Part shown: piece after piece, positions 23,860-35,255 of the stretch | Layout of the letters: every line of letters starts with the position of its first letter | How positions within the stretch are numbered: position 1 is the stretch's first letter | Source: Brachycybe producta | Lineage: Eukaryota; Arthropoda; Diplopoda; Playtdesmida; Andrognathidae | Direction: 5' to 3' | Length of the DNA: 64,000 nucleotides | Assembly (NCBI GenBank): GCA_036925085.1 | Contig: JAUPFP010000025.1 | Location: 1-64,000 of the forward strand | Program-made: the position numbers and the translations under genes | Notes under the pieces: model-generated | Seen by the model: only the letters and a program-made list of their open reading frames with translations | What the model was told of the DNA's origin: nothing | The model's database searches: none

Positions 23860-23981
23860 GATATCCTGTAAAACGCTAATAAAAATAAAATATCTTTCCA
23901 TAATAAACAATCTGCTGTGAATCTCGATGAATCTTAGTGAATCTCGTTCATGATTTTCTTCAATGTCGTCCCCCTTGCAAC
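23860..23981. repeat. Right arm of inverted repeat pair flanking SWSAP1
   Basis: Reverse complement of 21,011-21,131, starting ATATCCTGTAAAACGC and ending 'ccccttgcaactg', with moderate divergence. Confidence 0.65.
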
Positions 23982-25780
23982 TGTTTGTCACAAATTCAAT
24001 CTGATTTCATCACGTTGAAGTCACGTTCAGTTCATCCCGTTGGTGAAGAGAAATAACGTGGTGACATGGTTTTTTTCTTTGGCGCCATAACCGCTACATG
24101 TATTGTGATTGGTTTAAAATGATGTCATTTATTTTGATTTCTAATTGGCTAAGCAAGTCGATGACGTTTGTTGCTATTTTTGTGAATGACATCATTTGTC
24201 TCGTGTCGTCACTTTCGTAGGCGTTTCTTTTTTGGCTATGTTAGTGAATGCGGTGCACATTAGCTTCTTTCTATGATGTTATAGTCGTTCTATTCCTTGG
24301 AGGAAGGTTCTTCAAGGCCCCTCTATAATAATGTATGTTATATATATGGAGAGAGGGGGGGTGGCGGGATAACGCTGGGATTTGAACCCCCGAAAAGAAG
24401 AAAAAAAACTACGCTTATTTCTAATGCGTGGGCGATGCAAATTTTTTTCTCTCTCTTCATTCATAGAAAGAAGAATTTGTTTTAATTCGTTATATTAATT
24501 ATATTTGAGGTTTTCGTTTTTATCAATTAATCGCTTCAACTTCTTTAAGAGAAAAAAAAAAGGTAAGGAAGAGTCCAAATTATTATTATATTTTTAAGAA
24601 AAGAGGGGTGGAAGGTGGGTCACACTTACTATTTATTATCTTGTCTTCATTTATATTTATTTTTGCTTTTATTTTAAATGATATTAATTTGAAGTTTCAT
24701 GTTGAAATGACAGTCGTTAATTGATTTTAATCTATAATTTAAGTAATTTTATAAAGGTGTTGCAGGAATATCTAAAAGTTGGGGGGTTTTTTTTTTAATA
24801 CGAGTGACCTTTGAACTTATGTTTGCTGGATACGGCCACCTACTGTTGCGTAGACATGAGTTTCTCTCGCTTCACCTCGTGGTGGAGATATTTTAATGAC
24901 GTCATTTCGTGAATAAAAGTATGGAAATAAAATTGGGTCAGAATCAAATTTGCTGCTGTTAACCTCTAAACAGGGTTCCGAATTTTCCAATACATATGAA
25001 ATCATTAGATCGGCATTCGATTCATTTAATTACTTATCGATCGTGGTCAATTTTTTATTATTGGTCAATCAATAAGAATTATGAAATCATTTTTATCTAT
25101 ATATCTATATTTACGATCAAAGTCGTCTTATAGCTTTAATAATAATAAATAAATTAATAATTATATAGATTTTAACTTCCACTTCCTGTCTAAGAGAAAC
25201 GCATTTCCGGTATCAACTAAATCCATTCAAGGAGCTTATAATCCTTGAAATCCACCAAGCTTATTTTATTTTTCAATGATACTTATGACGTCATATGCGT
25301 TGTTGTAGCGGCATGGCATTTCGCAAGTGCCTATTGCGATCGCTTTGTATATACGCAACGCAAACGTAATGTACAGTATACGCTGGGCCACTTGCTGTGG
25401 CGTAGCATGTATGTTGCGTTTGCGTCGCTTGCAAACAGAATTATTTCACGTCAATTTGTGACGCAATAATGGAACAAACAACGCCGTGTGTGTATAAAGA
25501 TCTATGGGAAAATGAAAGGCTGTTGTTGTTGTTTGGATGACTCATTGGTCGTCCTTTTTTTTGCATGCAGCACTCAAGATTAGGGTGTCGGAATTTGTTC
25601 GCTATTTATCGCATATAGGCCTAAATGCTTCCCTCATCCTGCTTTAGCTGCTGCTGCTGGTGTTTTCGTTTTATTGATCGAAAATTATATTACGTTCTTT
25701 TATACGCTTGATGCTATACATTTCTTTCATTAAGGGGGAGGTGGGACTCAAAAATGACCGATCGATTGCGCTGTTGAGCA
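23982..25780. other. Gene-free region with a tRNA-like remnant and a CpG-rich hairpin
   Basis: No gene recognised. At about 24,362-24,400 the minus strand reads GGGGGTTCAAATCCCAGCG, which fits a T arm, but no complete cloverleaf could be drawn. At about 25,352-25,425 ACGCAACGCAAACGTAATGT and the inverted ATGTTGCGTTTGCGT form a CpG-rich hairpin that produces a 74-codon open frame I consider spurious. Confidence 0.45.
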
Positions 25781-25970
25781 CAGGCAATTAGAAAACGGGA
25801 CGAACATAAGTTGGCTCCACCCTTTTTATGACGACCGGCAACTTCTAATTGGTTTGTTGTGTGGTTCGACATTGAAAAGGGTGGAGCATGTGACGTCAGA
25901 CTATAAAACCAACCAATTTGAAGTTGCAGGTCGTCATAAAAAGGGCGGAGCCAACTTCTGCGTGCCTGGT
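25781..25970. mobile_element. Family A MITE A4 (right end truncated)
   Basis: It begins CAGGCAATTAGAAAACGGG and retains both GGGCGGAGCC blocks, but the right terminus reads 'ctgcgtgcctg' rather than the usual 'tctaattgcctgt', so the outer arm is altered. Confidence 0.6.
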
Positions 25971-25994
25971 ATTAATTTCTATAAGCTCAACAGA

Positions 25995-26280
25995 CAGGCA
26001 ATTAGAAATTGGGACGAACAGAAGTTGGCTCCGCCCTTTTTATGACGAACGCAACTTCTAATTGGTTGGTTATGTAGTCTGACGTCACATGCTTCGCCCC
26101 TTTTCAACGTCGAACCACACAACAAACTAATTAGAAGTTACCGTTCGTCATAAAAGGGCGGAGCCAACTTCTGTTCATCCCGTTTTCTAAATGCCTGTCA
26201 CTTGCCTTAGGCATTAGTGATGTTAAATGCAGCGCCACCTGTGAACTGTCAGTGTCAATTTTTGATTAGTGATTCAATAC
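25995..26280. mobile_element. Family A MITE A5 with a duplicated flank
   Basis: The element (25,995-26,198) starts CAGGCAATTAGAAATTGGG and ends TTTTCTAAATGCCTGT. Its right flank ('cacttgccttaggcattag', then 'gcagcgccacctg') recurs in reverse beside copy A7 at 30,860-30,950, so element and flank were duplicated together. Confidence 0.65.
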
Positions 26281-26810
26281 GGGGCTATGTGTTGAAATGA
26301 GCGGCTTTTTTTTTTCTTCACTCTTTAGGAATGTGCAATCTCATCTTGAATGAATGATCTGGTTCATTTCCAATTGAAATGAGTAGACGCACATTATTAA
26401 CAGTGATTTTCAAGGGTTTTTTTCTGTTGTGAAAACTCGATTTATCACGTGTATTGCATTTGACCCCATAAATAACACCTAAATAGGGCCCATTGGGGGG
26501 CCCTCCCCTTCAGATGAAGGTGTTCGATGATTACGATATATATATGTATAATAAGAGGATGTAATATTTATTATAAATGAGATAGACAGAGAGAGAGAGA
26601 AACACATGTTAAATGTTTGCTGCAGTATGAGTCACCATCAGTTCTCATCAGACCGACACTTTTGGGTCTTTGAATCGTACTTGGGTATTAAGGGGGTGGG
26701 GGTGGTGTGGGTGAAAGTATTTTTGAGAGGTGGAATCTCACCACGGATCAATAAATACAGGGGTGAGCTAAATTAAGCCCCTCCCTGTATTACTTAGGCA
26801 CGTTTTAGGC
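26281..26810. other. Gene-free stretch
   Basis: No gene recognised. A short GA-rich run lies near 26,587-26,602 and a GGGGGTGG-rich run near 26,690-26,715. Confidence 0.45.
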
Positions 26811-27000
26811 CTGGTTTCCACTGAAGCAATAATTTGAACTTTTTTTTTTGAAAATTTCATCTGGTGAAAAATTGAACAAACGTGTGACCTTTGCCTATGA
26901 TAAGTGAATAGTTGTGGGAGGGCCACGTTTCTTCTATTTTTCACCAGTTGAAATTTTCAAGAAAGTTCAAATTTTTTTTCATCCCAGTGGAAACTAGGCT
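26811..27000. mobile_element. Short TIR element related to 245-1060
   Basis: The termini AGGCCTGGTTTCCACTG and CAGTGGAAACTAGGCT are inverted, and TTCAACTGGTGAAAA-type blocks pair inside. At ~190 bp it looks like an internal deletion derivative of the ~815-bp element. Confidence 0.6.
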
Positions 27001-27074
27001 TTTTAAGGTGGCTATTTTGCTTCAATCGGTTGGTGTTTTTGTAAAATTTGGACGCAAAAACGTCAATCGAAGTT

Positions 27075-27360
27075 TTTTTTTTTAGAAACAACATTGTGAA
27101 AAAAATTCAAATTGTTTTCAAAACTAGAACGGCTTAAAGTTTCTTCGTGACAATATTTTAAAAAATAAACAATTTATAGTTCAGTTTGAAAAATGACCGG
27201 ATTTTAGGTTTTTTTCTATTGACATTTCATGAAAAAATATTTTCGGCTTTTTTTTTAAACTGTCAATAAAAACGTTTATTTTGAAAGATATCATCATGAA
27301 AAAGAAAACTTTTAGCATTATCACCAACTATTCTAGTTTCTAAAACACTTTGAATTATTT
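27075..27360. mobile_element. Divergent family D element (subfamily D')
   Basis: The arms carry 'aaactagaac...' and ATTCTAGTTTCTAAAACAC with TTATTTTGAAAGATATCATC. The centre shares 'tgaccggattttagg' and 'ttgacatttcatgaaaa' with elements near 41.3-41.5 and 55.0-55.2 kb, which separates this subfamily from typical D copies. Confidence 0.55.
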
Positions 27361-27447
27361 TCATAATATTTATTCTGAAAATCACCGGTGGAGGTGAGAA
27401 AAGTCCTCCTATAGATATAGGCCTAATAACCCACGCAGGCGCACAAA

Positions 27448-27716
27448 CAGGCAATTAGAAATCGGGACATACAGAAGTTGGCTCCGCCCCTTTTTATGAC
27501 GACCGGCAACTTCTAATTAGTTGGTTATGTAGTATGACGTCACATTCTCCGGCCCTTTTCAACGTCGAACCACACAACAAACCAATTAGAAGTTGCCAGT
27601 CGTCATAAAATGGGCGGAGCCAACTTCTGTTCATTCCGTTTTTTAATTGCCTGTGATTTTTTGAACTTTTGATTATTCTGGAGCCAACTTCTGTGTGTCC
27701 CGATTTCTAATTGCCA
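27448..27716. mobile_element. Family A MITE A6 plus solitary end
   Basis: A complete copy lies at 27,448-27,653 (ACAGGCAATTAGAAATCGG ... TTAATTGCCTGT). A second isolated right end, 'ccgatttctaattgcc', follows at about 27,680-27,716 after a 26-bp gap. Confidence 0.65.
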
Positions 27717-28616
27717 AATCCTTTGAGGGAGGGAGGGGGAGACAAAAACAAAATATCTATTCAGCCACCTTAATCACATGAGAATAATCCATGTGCAAGT
27801 CTCTATTGGTTCACCTTGTATAAAGAACAATTTGATGGCGTTTTTTTTATTTTTGTAAATGGGATTCATCCTTTCTGGAGTTCCCTGGACGCAACATGGA
27901 AAAAAGGGGGGGAAAGGGATCCTTGTTTTGAAGGGGTTTTAAGTGATGGAATTTAGGGGTGGAGTAGGTACAAGGAGAGAGAGGGGGGATGTTGCATACC
28001 GTTACTTAAAATTATCCCTTCAGAGATCACAGGGATAATTAAGGCGAAGAAGGAAAAGGGGGGGTTTGCTGGTTTCAACCCCTCTATTTCTCTATTGCTG
28101 TCCTCCTTCCTCCCCTTACAATCTGCGGTTTCTCTCTCGCTGTAATCCCCATTCCCCTTCCCCTCTTAAGGGTTGAGGGGGAGAGACTAAATATATGTTA
28201 ATATATTCTCACTTGTTACTCTATTGGAATGAGAATGTATTGGAATTTATAACCCCGGTTTTTTTTTTCTACTTTCTAGTCTTTAGGCGATGATCTCACT
28301 GATGCTATTTGTTTTAACCCCCCCTTCTCCCCTCTCTTCTGAATAACCCCCTTTAATTTCATTGGATGACATCATTGTTAATCAAACCCCCCTTTTTTAT
28401 CTTATTTTACACCTAAGTTACGCAATGAATCATTTTTCTTTTGATTGCAAAACAATGACGTCATAAATACCAGCAAATTTTTATTTTGGCAAAAAAATCA
28501 TCGTAATTTGACATTTTTAAACTAACTTTTAAGATGAAATTTGAAGTTTTTAGAAACTAGAAGAGTAAATGAGTGAATTAAAGGCATTTTCTTGTTTTGT
28601 GTGGTATCATTAAAAT
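27717..28616. other. Gene-free stretch with G- and C-rich runs
   Basis: No gene recognised. Purine-rich and pyrimidine-rich tracts alternate (GGGGGG, GAGAGAGGGGGG, CCCCCCTT). Confidence 0.5.
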
Positions 28617-29150
28617 TAGAGGTGGGACGAATCCTAAATTTTCTCGAATCCGAATCCTAAAAGGTTCTCGAATCCTTCATATAAAATGCTTTATTATTCA
28701 TTAAGAAGATACAAATAAATAAAATAATATTAAATATTAAATTATTAATAATAATAAAACAAGTGTGGCTTCACTCAGGATCTCCACAAGGTGATAATAT
28801 TGGTGATCCGGATACCACCACCGAAATTGCAACAATCGCCGGTTTTTTTTTGGTTAGTGAACTGCTTCTATTGGACGTCAATGGAATTAAAACTAATTTT
28901 AACCAAGTTTTTTTTTAAGGTTAGGATTCGAAAATTGTCGAACAAACCACGAAGATTCGGATTTTCGAATCTGGAATATTTTCCAAGATTCGCAGGGATT
29001 CGAGGGTCCGATCCCTAAACTTTACCCAAAGTCTTTAACATTTTTGTTTTAAGGTTAGGATTCGAAAAAGACGAACAAACCGCGAAGATTCGAGTTTTCG
29101 AATCTCGAATATTTTTCAAGATTCGCGGGATTCGAATGTCCCATCCCTAC
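28617..29150. mobile_element. Family E element, copy E3
   Basis: It begins GAGGTGGGACGAATCCTAAA and ends GGATTCGAATGTCCCATCCC, so the outer ends pair (GGTGGGAC / GTCCCATCC). The interior contains ATTAAATTATTAATAATAAT, 'gtggcttcactcaggatc', 'gtgatccggataccacca' and 'gcttctattggacgtcaatgg'. The right end is duplicated (28,915-29,020 and 29,045-29,150). Confidence 0.7.
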
Positions 29151-30339
29151 TTAAAAATAAGTTCGGAAATTATGAAATTTAAAGTTTGTGGACCACTGTT
29201 TGGTTCAAAACGAAAATAAATAATTTAAAGTTGTCGAGATTTATCTTTAAAGGAAAATTCACTGACGCCATTCATCATTTCCTTTTCTAGTTTCTAAATC
29301 ATTTTCATTTTGTTTTTCAAGTTTGCTATAAAAAAATGATTTTTATTATTGTTTTTATGAACAGATGATTATAGAACTCTGGTTATATTTTGTCTTTCAG
29401 ACGCTAAATTAAGAGAAACTAGAATGTGTTTTAGAAACTAGAAAAGTATTTTCACTATTTTTCATGTTGATTGATATATTTCAAAATAAACTTTTTTCTT
29501 AATAGTTGGGTTATCATTTTCATACTCTAATAAACTTATTTTAGGTGGTTGAGGTTGAGGCTACCCTTCTAGTTTTTAAAAGGCATGCTTTTCATTTTGC
29601 ATCTACAAGACTAGAATAATCAAGAGTTTTAGGCGCGGTTTACACTTTAAAAACCACCGAAATATGAAAAATCTTCTTAATGTTTTGTCATTTTACTCTT
29701 CTAGTTTTTAAATCACTTTAAATTTCATGTTTTTCTTCTGAAAAATTGCTTGCGAAATACGAAATTTATCTATCCGGTTGATAGTTATTTGCATAAATTT
29801 TGCAACGGGTGCTGCTTTTAGATGTCATTGGAAAATATATCTTATATTATTTCTCAATTGCGTCTATATTTTGTAATTTTGCCGGGTTTTTTTTTTTCTG
29901 TTTTATTTGCAATCTCGCATATAATTTTTATTAGCAATATTACTAATCTGCGTAAATGTTTGTTTTGGTGATTCATTTCTGAAGGCAGATGGGTTTGCTT
30001 TTGGCGAGGTGGTGAGGCCTGGGAATAAAAAATGGCGGCCGTTTTGTGTCTTGTCAAATAGAAATAAGCCTTATATATGAAGAAATTTCTTAAGTTTTTA
30101 GACAAAATAATAAATGGAGCCAATCGAAAAAAATCCTCTCGTTTCCTATAAAATTATATTGAGGGAAAAAAAAAATGATTTCGACAACATCTGTTTGTTT
30201 AGGTTGCAAATACACGCAAAAAATGAATAGAAAAAACGGTTCTATTTATTTATTTAGTTTTATTTTTTGCCTCGATTTTTCAGGTGGGAGATTTCAGGAG
30301 GGTCGTGGGGCGGTGAGGATAGATATATTGATAGACAGA
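29151..30339. other. Gene-free stretch with family D fragments
   Basis: No gene recognised. Fragments containing 'aactagaaaagta' and 'acccttctagttttta' at about 29,420-29,730 belong to decayed family D copies. Confidence 0.45.
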
Positions 30340-30400
30340 AAGAGAGATAGAAACAGAGAGAGAGAGAGAGGAAGAAAGAGATATATATATAGAGAGAGAA

Positions 30401-30438
<38 letters not shown>

Positions 30439-30530
30439 AATGAGAGAGGAAGAAAGAAATATATGGAGAGAAAGAAATAGAGAGAGAGAGAGAGAAAGAA
30501 ATATAGAGGAAGAGAGAGAGAGATTTTGCT
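30340..30530. repeat. (GA)n-rich microsatellite
   Basis: About 190 bp of mostly GAGA on the + strand with interspersed ATAT and AAAG. It yields long arginine/glutamate-rich and serine/leucine-rich frames with no biological support. Confidence 0.85.
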
Positions 30531-30831
30531 CTCTGGTTTTTGTTTGTATATAAAATATAGGTGACGTTTGTGACGTCATTCGTTTGATTACACTGCAGAT
30601 TTGTGATGTTTTCTGATTGGAAAAATAGATAATTCCTTCTGATTAATATTATTATTAATAATAAATAGATGATCAAATCAACTTCATCATTCTTTTTTTT
30701 TTTTTTGTAACATTTGGATTTACATCATCATTTTCAATAATTACGGCTCGGATTTTTATGCAACATCAAGTCAATGTTTCTCAATCTACGGCCCTCAAGT
30801 GCCAATTTTTGAAGTAACTAAATTATTCACA
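30531..30831. other. Gene-free stretch
   Basis: AT-rich with a poly-T run near 30,694-30,705. Nothing recognised. Confidence 0.4.
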
Positions 30832-31148
30832 AGCAGTTAGAAATCGGGACGAACACAAGTTGGTCAACAAGTCACTCTAATCAAAAATTGACACTGAAGG
30901 TTCACAGGTGGCGCTGCATTTAACATCACTAATGCCTAAGGCAAGTGACAGGCATTTAGAAAACGGGATGAACAGAAGTTGCCTCCGCCATTTTTATGAC
31001 GACTGGCAACTTCTAATTGGTTTGTTGTGTGGTTCGACGTTGAAAAGGGGCGGAGCATGTGATGTCAGACTTCTTAACCAACCAATTAGAAATTGCCAGT
31101 CATAAAAAGGGCGGAGCCAACTTGTGTTCGTCCCGAATTCTAAATGCC
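30832..31148. mobile_element. Family A MITE A7 with a second family A end
   Basis: A solitary left end (GCAGTTAGAAATCGGGACG) at 30,832 is followed by a segment matching the A5 flank in reverse, then a complete copy at 30,949-31,148 (ACAGGCATTTAGAAAACGG ... GAATTCTAAATGCCT). Confidence 0.6.
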
Positions 31149-31198
31149 TCTAATTATTCTGGTTTTGTATTTTTTTCGATCAAGAACACTAGTTAGGG

Positions 31199-31512
31199 TT
31201 GGGTACAGACTAGAACAGAACACCGAACAGATCATGTTCGCGGCCATTTTTAAAGAACATGTTCGTTCTGTTCGCTGTGGTCGGAGTATCCGAACTACTT
31301 GAAACGGAACATGTCCTCAACGTGTTCCCAAACGACTCGACTTCTTTCAGAACCGGAAATGTTCGCCGAGACGTCCAAACTATTCTCTGTCCCGAACACG
31401 AACATACTTTTATGTGGATCGGAGCCGAACAGAACAACGAACAAATTTTCTTACACAGAAAAATGTTCGGAATACCGTCCACAATGTTCGTTGTTCTCTT
31501 CTAGTCTGGACC
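31199..31512. mobile_element. GAACA/TGTTC-rich TIR element
   Basis: The ends GGGTACAGACTAGAACAGA and the inverted TTCTCTTCTAGTCTGGACCC bracket an interior crowded with GAACA/TGTTC and CGAAC/GTTCG steps, giving a long imperfect hairpin. Open frames on both strands are by-products of that symmetry. Confidence 0.6.
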
Positions 31513-32097
31513 CACTGTTGGAGGCTAGAACTCGTAGTTGATAACTGATACTAAGCAGACATCTAGCCTCTAACCAGCCTTTTTGGTTAGAAAAAGCATG
31601 TAATTGTTGGTTGATCTAATGATGAGATGATGTTGAGAGTATTATTTCACAACTGGCTCTTGGGCCACACATTGGGAAACGTTTACTTAATATTGCGTAC
31701 AAATCCGAGCTGTAATAATATTTTTTTTATGTATAAGTTACGTAAAAAATGAATTTGACGTCATTCATAAAAAAATGAATGTGGTGAGAGGGGGTGGGTG
31801 GGGGAAACAATGAAGCTGTTTTAAAAGCATGACTGTCATATTTAATTGAAAATATATCGTAATTTCATTGGATAAAAATGTATTATAGTTGATTATTCAG
31901 GATTATGTGACGATTATCACAAACATAGGCCTATATTTTGTGTCATTAATGAAACTGCCAAGATTTTCGATATTTTGATGTTTAATTTAAAATATTAGAC
32001 CATACTGGAAAATTTATTGGATTTTACGATATTTTCTTGAATTTTTTTTCATTTTGACCATATTTTATAGAGAAAAAAATTTATTTTGATTTTTATA
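31513..32097. other. Gene-free stretch
   Basis: Includes a small GAGGCTA/TAGCCTC fold at about 31,520-31,580; otherwise AT-rich without recognisable features. Confidence 0.4.
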
Positions 32098-32575
32098 CTG
32101 ATTTTGACAATTATTTTATCGAAACTACATTGATTTTGACGATATTTTATCGAAACTACATTGATTTTGACGATATTTTATCGAAACTACATTGATTTTG
32201 ACGATATTTTATCGAAACTACATTGATTTTGACGATATTTTATCGAAATTGCATTAATTTTGATGATAATTTATCGAAAATTGTTAATTTTGGCGATATT
32301 TTATCGGACAATATATTGATTTTGACGATATTTGAATGGAAAATTATTGATTTTGACGATATTTGAATGAAAAATTATTGATTTTGACGATATTTGAATG
32401 AAAAATTATTGATTTTGACGATATTTGAATGAAAAATTATTGATTTTGACGATATTTGAATGAAAAAGTATTGATTTTGACGATATTTGAATGAAAAATA
32501 TTGATTTTGACGATATTTGAATGAAAAATTATTGATGTTGACGCGATATTTGAATGAAAAATTATTGATTTTGAA
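32098..32575. repeat. 31-bp tandem array, two subtypes
   Basis: About six units based on CATTGATTTTGACGATATT with a TTATCGAAACTA tail are followed by about eight units sharing ATTGATTTTGACGATATTTG with a GAATGAAAAAT tail. Both have a 31-bp period. The switch lies at about 32,290-32,340, where units are degenerate. Confidence 0.85.
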
Positions 32576-32587
32576 AGGTAATTTTAC

Positions 32588-32996
32588 AGGCAACTGTAGA
32601 CAGCTTCAGAATTTCTTTGGCTCCTCACTTTTATGATCGTCAGACCAAATATGAACCAATAAGAAATAAAAAGGGCGGGGCATGTGACATCAGATCCAGT
32701 AACAAACCAATTAGAAATTGATGACGCTCATAAAAGGGCGGAGCCAAAGAAATTCTGTAGCAGTCTACAGAACAGGCATTTAGAAATCGAGACGAACTTC
32801 AGTTGGCTCCGCCCTTGTTATGACGAACGGCAACTTCTAATTGGTTGGTTATGTAGTCTGACGTCACATGCTCCGCTCTTTTCAACGTCGAACAACAAAA
32901 CAAATCAATTAGAAGTTGCCGTTCGTCATAAAAAGGGCGGAGCCAACTGAAGTTCATCACGTTTTCTAAATACCTGTGTCTACAGAGATGCCTATG
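32588..32996. mobile_element. Family B element interrupted by family A copy A8
   Basis: The outer element starts CAGGCAACTGTAGACAGC and resumes at the right end with GTCTACAGAGATGCCT. The inner family A copy occupies 32,772-32,977 (ACAGGCATTTAGAAATCG ... TTTCTAAATACCTGT). It is flanked by GTCTACAGA at 32,763-32,771 and 32,978-32,986, a 9-bp target duplication made from host-element sequence. This orders the insertions: B first, then A. Confidence 0.8.
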
Positions 32997-33303
32997 TAAT
33001 TTTTCATTCAAGTGTAATAAGTATTAAGGGCCATGAGGCTCAGGCTGCCCTCATCATCATCATCTGAGTCCTGTCATTGGTTGAAAACAGTCATTAATAA
33101 AGGGGGGGATGTGAAATAGGAGGAAGAATGGGAATATATTGGAAATGGAGAAATTCATTGTTGGAGGGTTATATAACTAAGTGTAAAAAGCACTTTTCCT
33201 TCTTTCTTTCTTTGCGTTTCGGAATTTTATCAATAATTTGGACTAAAATTTTTTGGAGGTTTGTGGCTTTTATTCTTAATTTTCTCTTTGTATTCTTAAT
33301 TTT
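32997..33303. other. Gene-free stretch
   Basis: No gene or element recognised; contains short (CAT)n at about 33,050-33,062. Confidence 0.4.
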
Positions 33304-33634
33304 ATTTTCTTGTACACACACACACACACACACACATGAGTTAAATGAATTCAAATTAAATGTGTTTAGGTGAATTATACGGAATCCAGTTAAGGACACA
33401 CGAACACCAAATAAAAATTTACTTTATTATTAATATTTTAAAATTGAAATACTAAATCAATATTTTGTCAATAGTTTATCTAATTATATTTAAGTTAATT
33501 AACTCAATATTTTGAGATTAATTAACTGAATTAAATTGAATTCGACATATTGTTTGTTTGTTCTTCACAGGGCTCTGTAGAACACCGTTTATTATTTAAA
33601 TGCATTTAAATTATCAGGTGTGTGTACTAGGTTC
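33304..33634. mobile_element. Family K element K2 with (CA)n at its left end
   Basis: Same family as K1. The left end is expanded into a short (CA)n run at about 33,313-33,336, and the right end reads CAGGTGTGTGTACTAGGT. The shared interior includes 'tgtttaggtgaattatacgg' and 'aattgaattcgacatatt'. Confidence 0.7.
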
Positions 33635-34154
33635 TCTTTTACATTTAATTATGTTGGTCCTATTTTTCGTTATTTTTTTAAATTTGACGGGTTTTTTTTT
33701 GTTGTTGTTGCTTGTCATCCATTCTCTTTTGAAGTTCGGTGACCGTAACCCTGAACCCTCTCTTAAATTCTCCTCCTGAATGTATTTCTGGCTTTATTCT
33801 AAATGGAAGTTGGGTAAATAGTAAAAAGGTGTGTTTTTAGCTTAAAGGGGGGGGGGGGGCACCTGATACCCCTCTCTCTTGTTTTCCTCCTCTCCTGACG
33901 CCCCCGCTACATTCCAGGAAGAGCCGAGACCTTAGTGCATGAAGAGTGGGCGTCTTATTTCTGTATATTATATTCTGAAAGGTGAATCAGTTTTTTATTC
34001 ATCTTTAATTAACAGTGTTATCAGACAAAAAAAAATGATGAGGTTGGAAAGGGGGGGTAGGCCTTTTTTTTGCACCTCAGACATTGAATGTTACTTGTAT
34101 TTAAGGTCCAAATTCAAGAAGGAAAACGTAACACTTGGAAAATACTTGTGTAAT
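33635..34154. other. Gene-free spacer between inverted K copies
   Basis: No gene recognised. A poly-G run lies at about 33,846-33,859. Confidence 0.4.
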
Positions 34155-34453
34155 ACCTAGTACACACCTGATAATTTAAATGCATTCAAATAATAAACGT
34201 GTTCTACAGAGCCCTGTGAAGGACAAACAAACAATATGTCGAATTCAATTTATTCAGTTAATAATCTGAAAATATTGAGTTAATTAACTTAAATATAATT
34301 AGATAAACTATTGACATTAAAATATTGAATTAGTATTTCAATTTAAAATAATAATGTCAATTTTTATTTGGGTTCATGTCCTTAACTGGATTCCGTATAA
34401 ATTCACCTAAACACATTTTATTTGAATTCATTTAACTCATGTGTTTACAAAGG
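34155..34453. mobile_element. Family K element K3, inverted relative to K2
   Basis: It reads as the reverse of K1 and K2, from ACCTAGTACACACCTGATAA to 'aactcatgtgtttacaaaggt'. K2 and K3 form an inverted pair about 520 bp apart. Confidence 0.7.
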
Positions 34454-34949
34454 TATATACTGAATAAAATACGATTTTTCTTTTGTGTTCTAGACTCAAA
34501 AGGCTTTTTTCCTTCTTCTGTATTTGTGTTCGAACCAATTCCTGACAACTATGGAGGGTCACTCATGGCAATATTGCCAAATTATTATTTTTATCCATAT
34601 TCATTTAAGACGATATCCACAATGGATTTATGGATATTCATAATTGCGACATTTTGACATGAACGGTCTTCCATAGTGGTTCGACAACAAGTGCAGAAGA
34701 AGAAGAAAATACACCAAGTTTGAAGTTTCCTTCTTGAATTTGGGCCTGAATTCCTTGTTCGAAGAAATTTCGTGTAAAAAAATAATAGTTCTCTGTGAAC
34801 CACCTCCTCCTTTATTATTATGCTAATAATAGCCAGTTATTATTATGCACGGCATGCAAAATAGCATTCGCTTTCTCTCTCTCTTGCTATGTTGCACTTC
34901 CTCAGTCTCTGTGGGTCGTACATTGAACTTTGGCGCCACGTTTGATATA
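34454..34949. other. Gene-free stretch
   Basis: Short frames only. A local inverted repeat (CAACTATGGAGG / CCATAGTGGTTCG) brackets about 34,546-34,684. Confidence 0.4.
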
Positions 34950-35250
34950 ATGAGGTGAGAGCCGACAGTAAAATGAAATCGGCGGCGGCGGCGAAAAAGA
35001 AAATCATCGGCGGCGTGGACTCCGCGCCGTTTAAAAATCTACTCTGTGGTTTCGCGCTGAAAAATCCGCGTTGCTCGGCGCGGTTCACATCTATGAAAAA
35101 GTAGTGTTTTAAAAATTATAAATATTGTATCGCATATGAGGTTTATATCTTTACCGATATTTTCGTACGGGAAACTAACACATATGCTTTCGGTGTAGGG
35201 TCGCCGCCGATCAATTCATCAGCGGCCAAATTTCATCGGCGGTGGCTCTC
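34950..35250. mobile_element. GC-rich inverted-repeat element
   Basis: GGTGAGAGCCGACAG with CGGCGGCGGCGG near the left end pairs with 'gccgccgatcaattcatc' and TCGGCGGTGGCTCTCAC at the right. The patch is much more GC- and CpG-rich than its surroundings. An 81-codon minus-strand frame here comes from the alanine-coding CGG repeats and has no family features. Confidence 0.55.
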
Positions 35251-35255
35251 ACAGC

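Noticed and set aside
24362-24440. Isolated tRNA gene on the minus strand
   Set aside because: A T-arm-like GGTTCAAATCC is present, but the remaining cloverleaf could not be drawn; at most a remnant.
30175-30676. Long Arg/Glu-rich and Ser/Leu-rich open frames on both strands
   Set aside because: They are translations of the (GA)n microsatellite.
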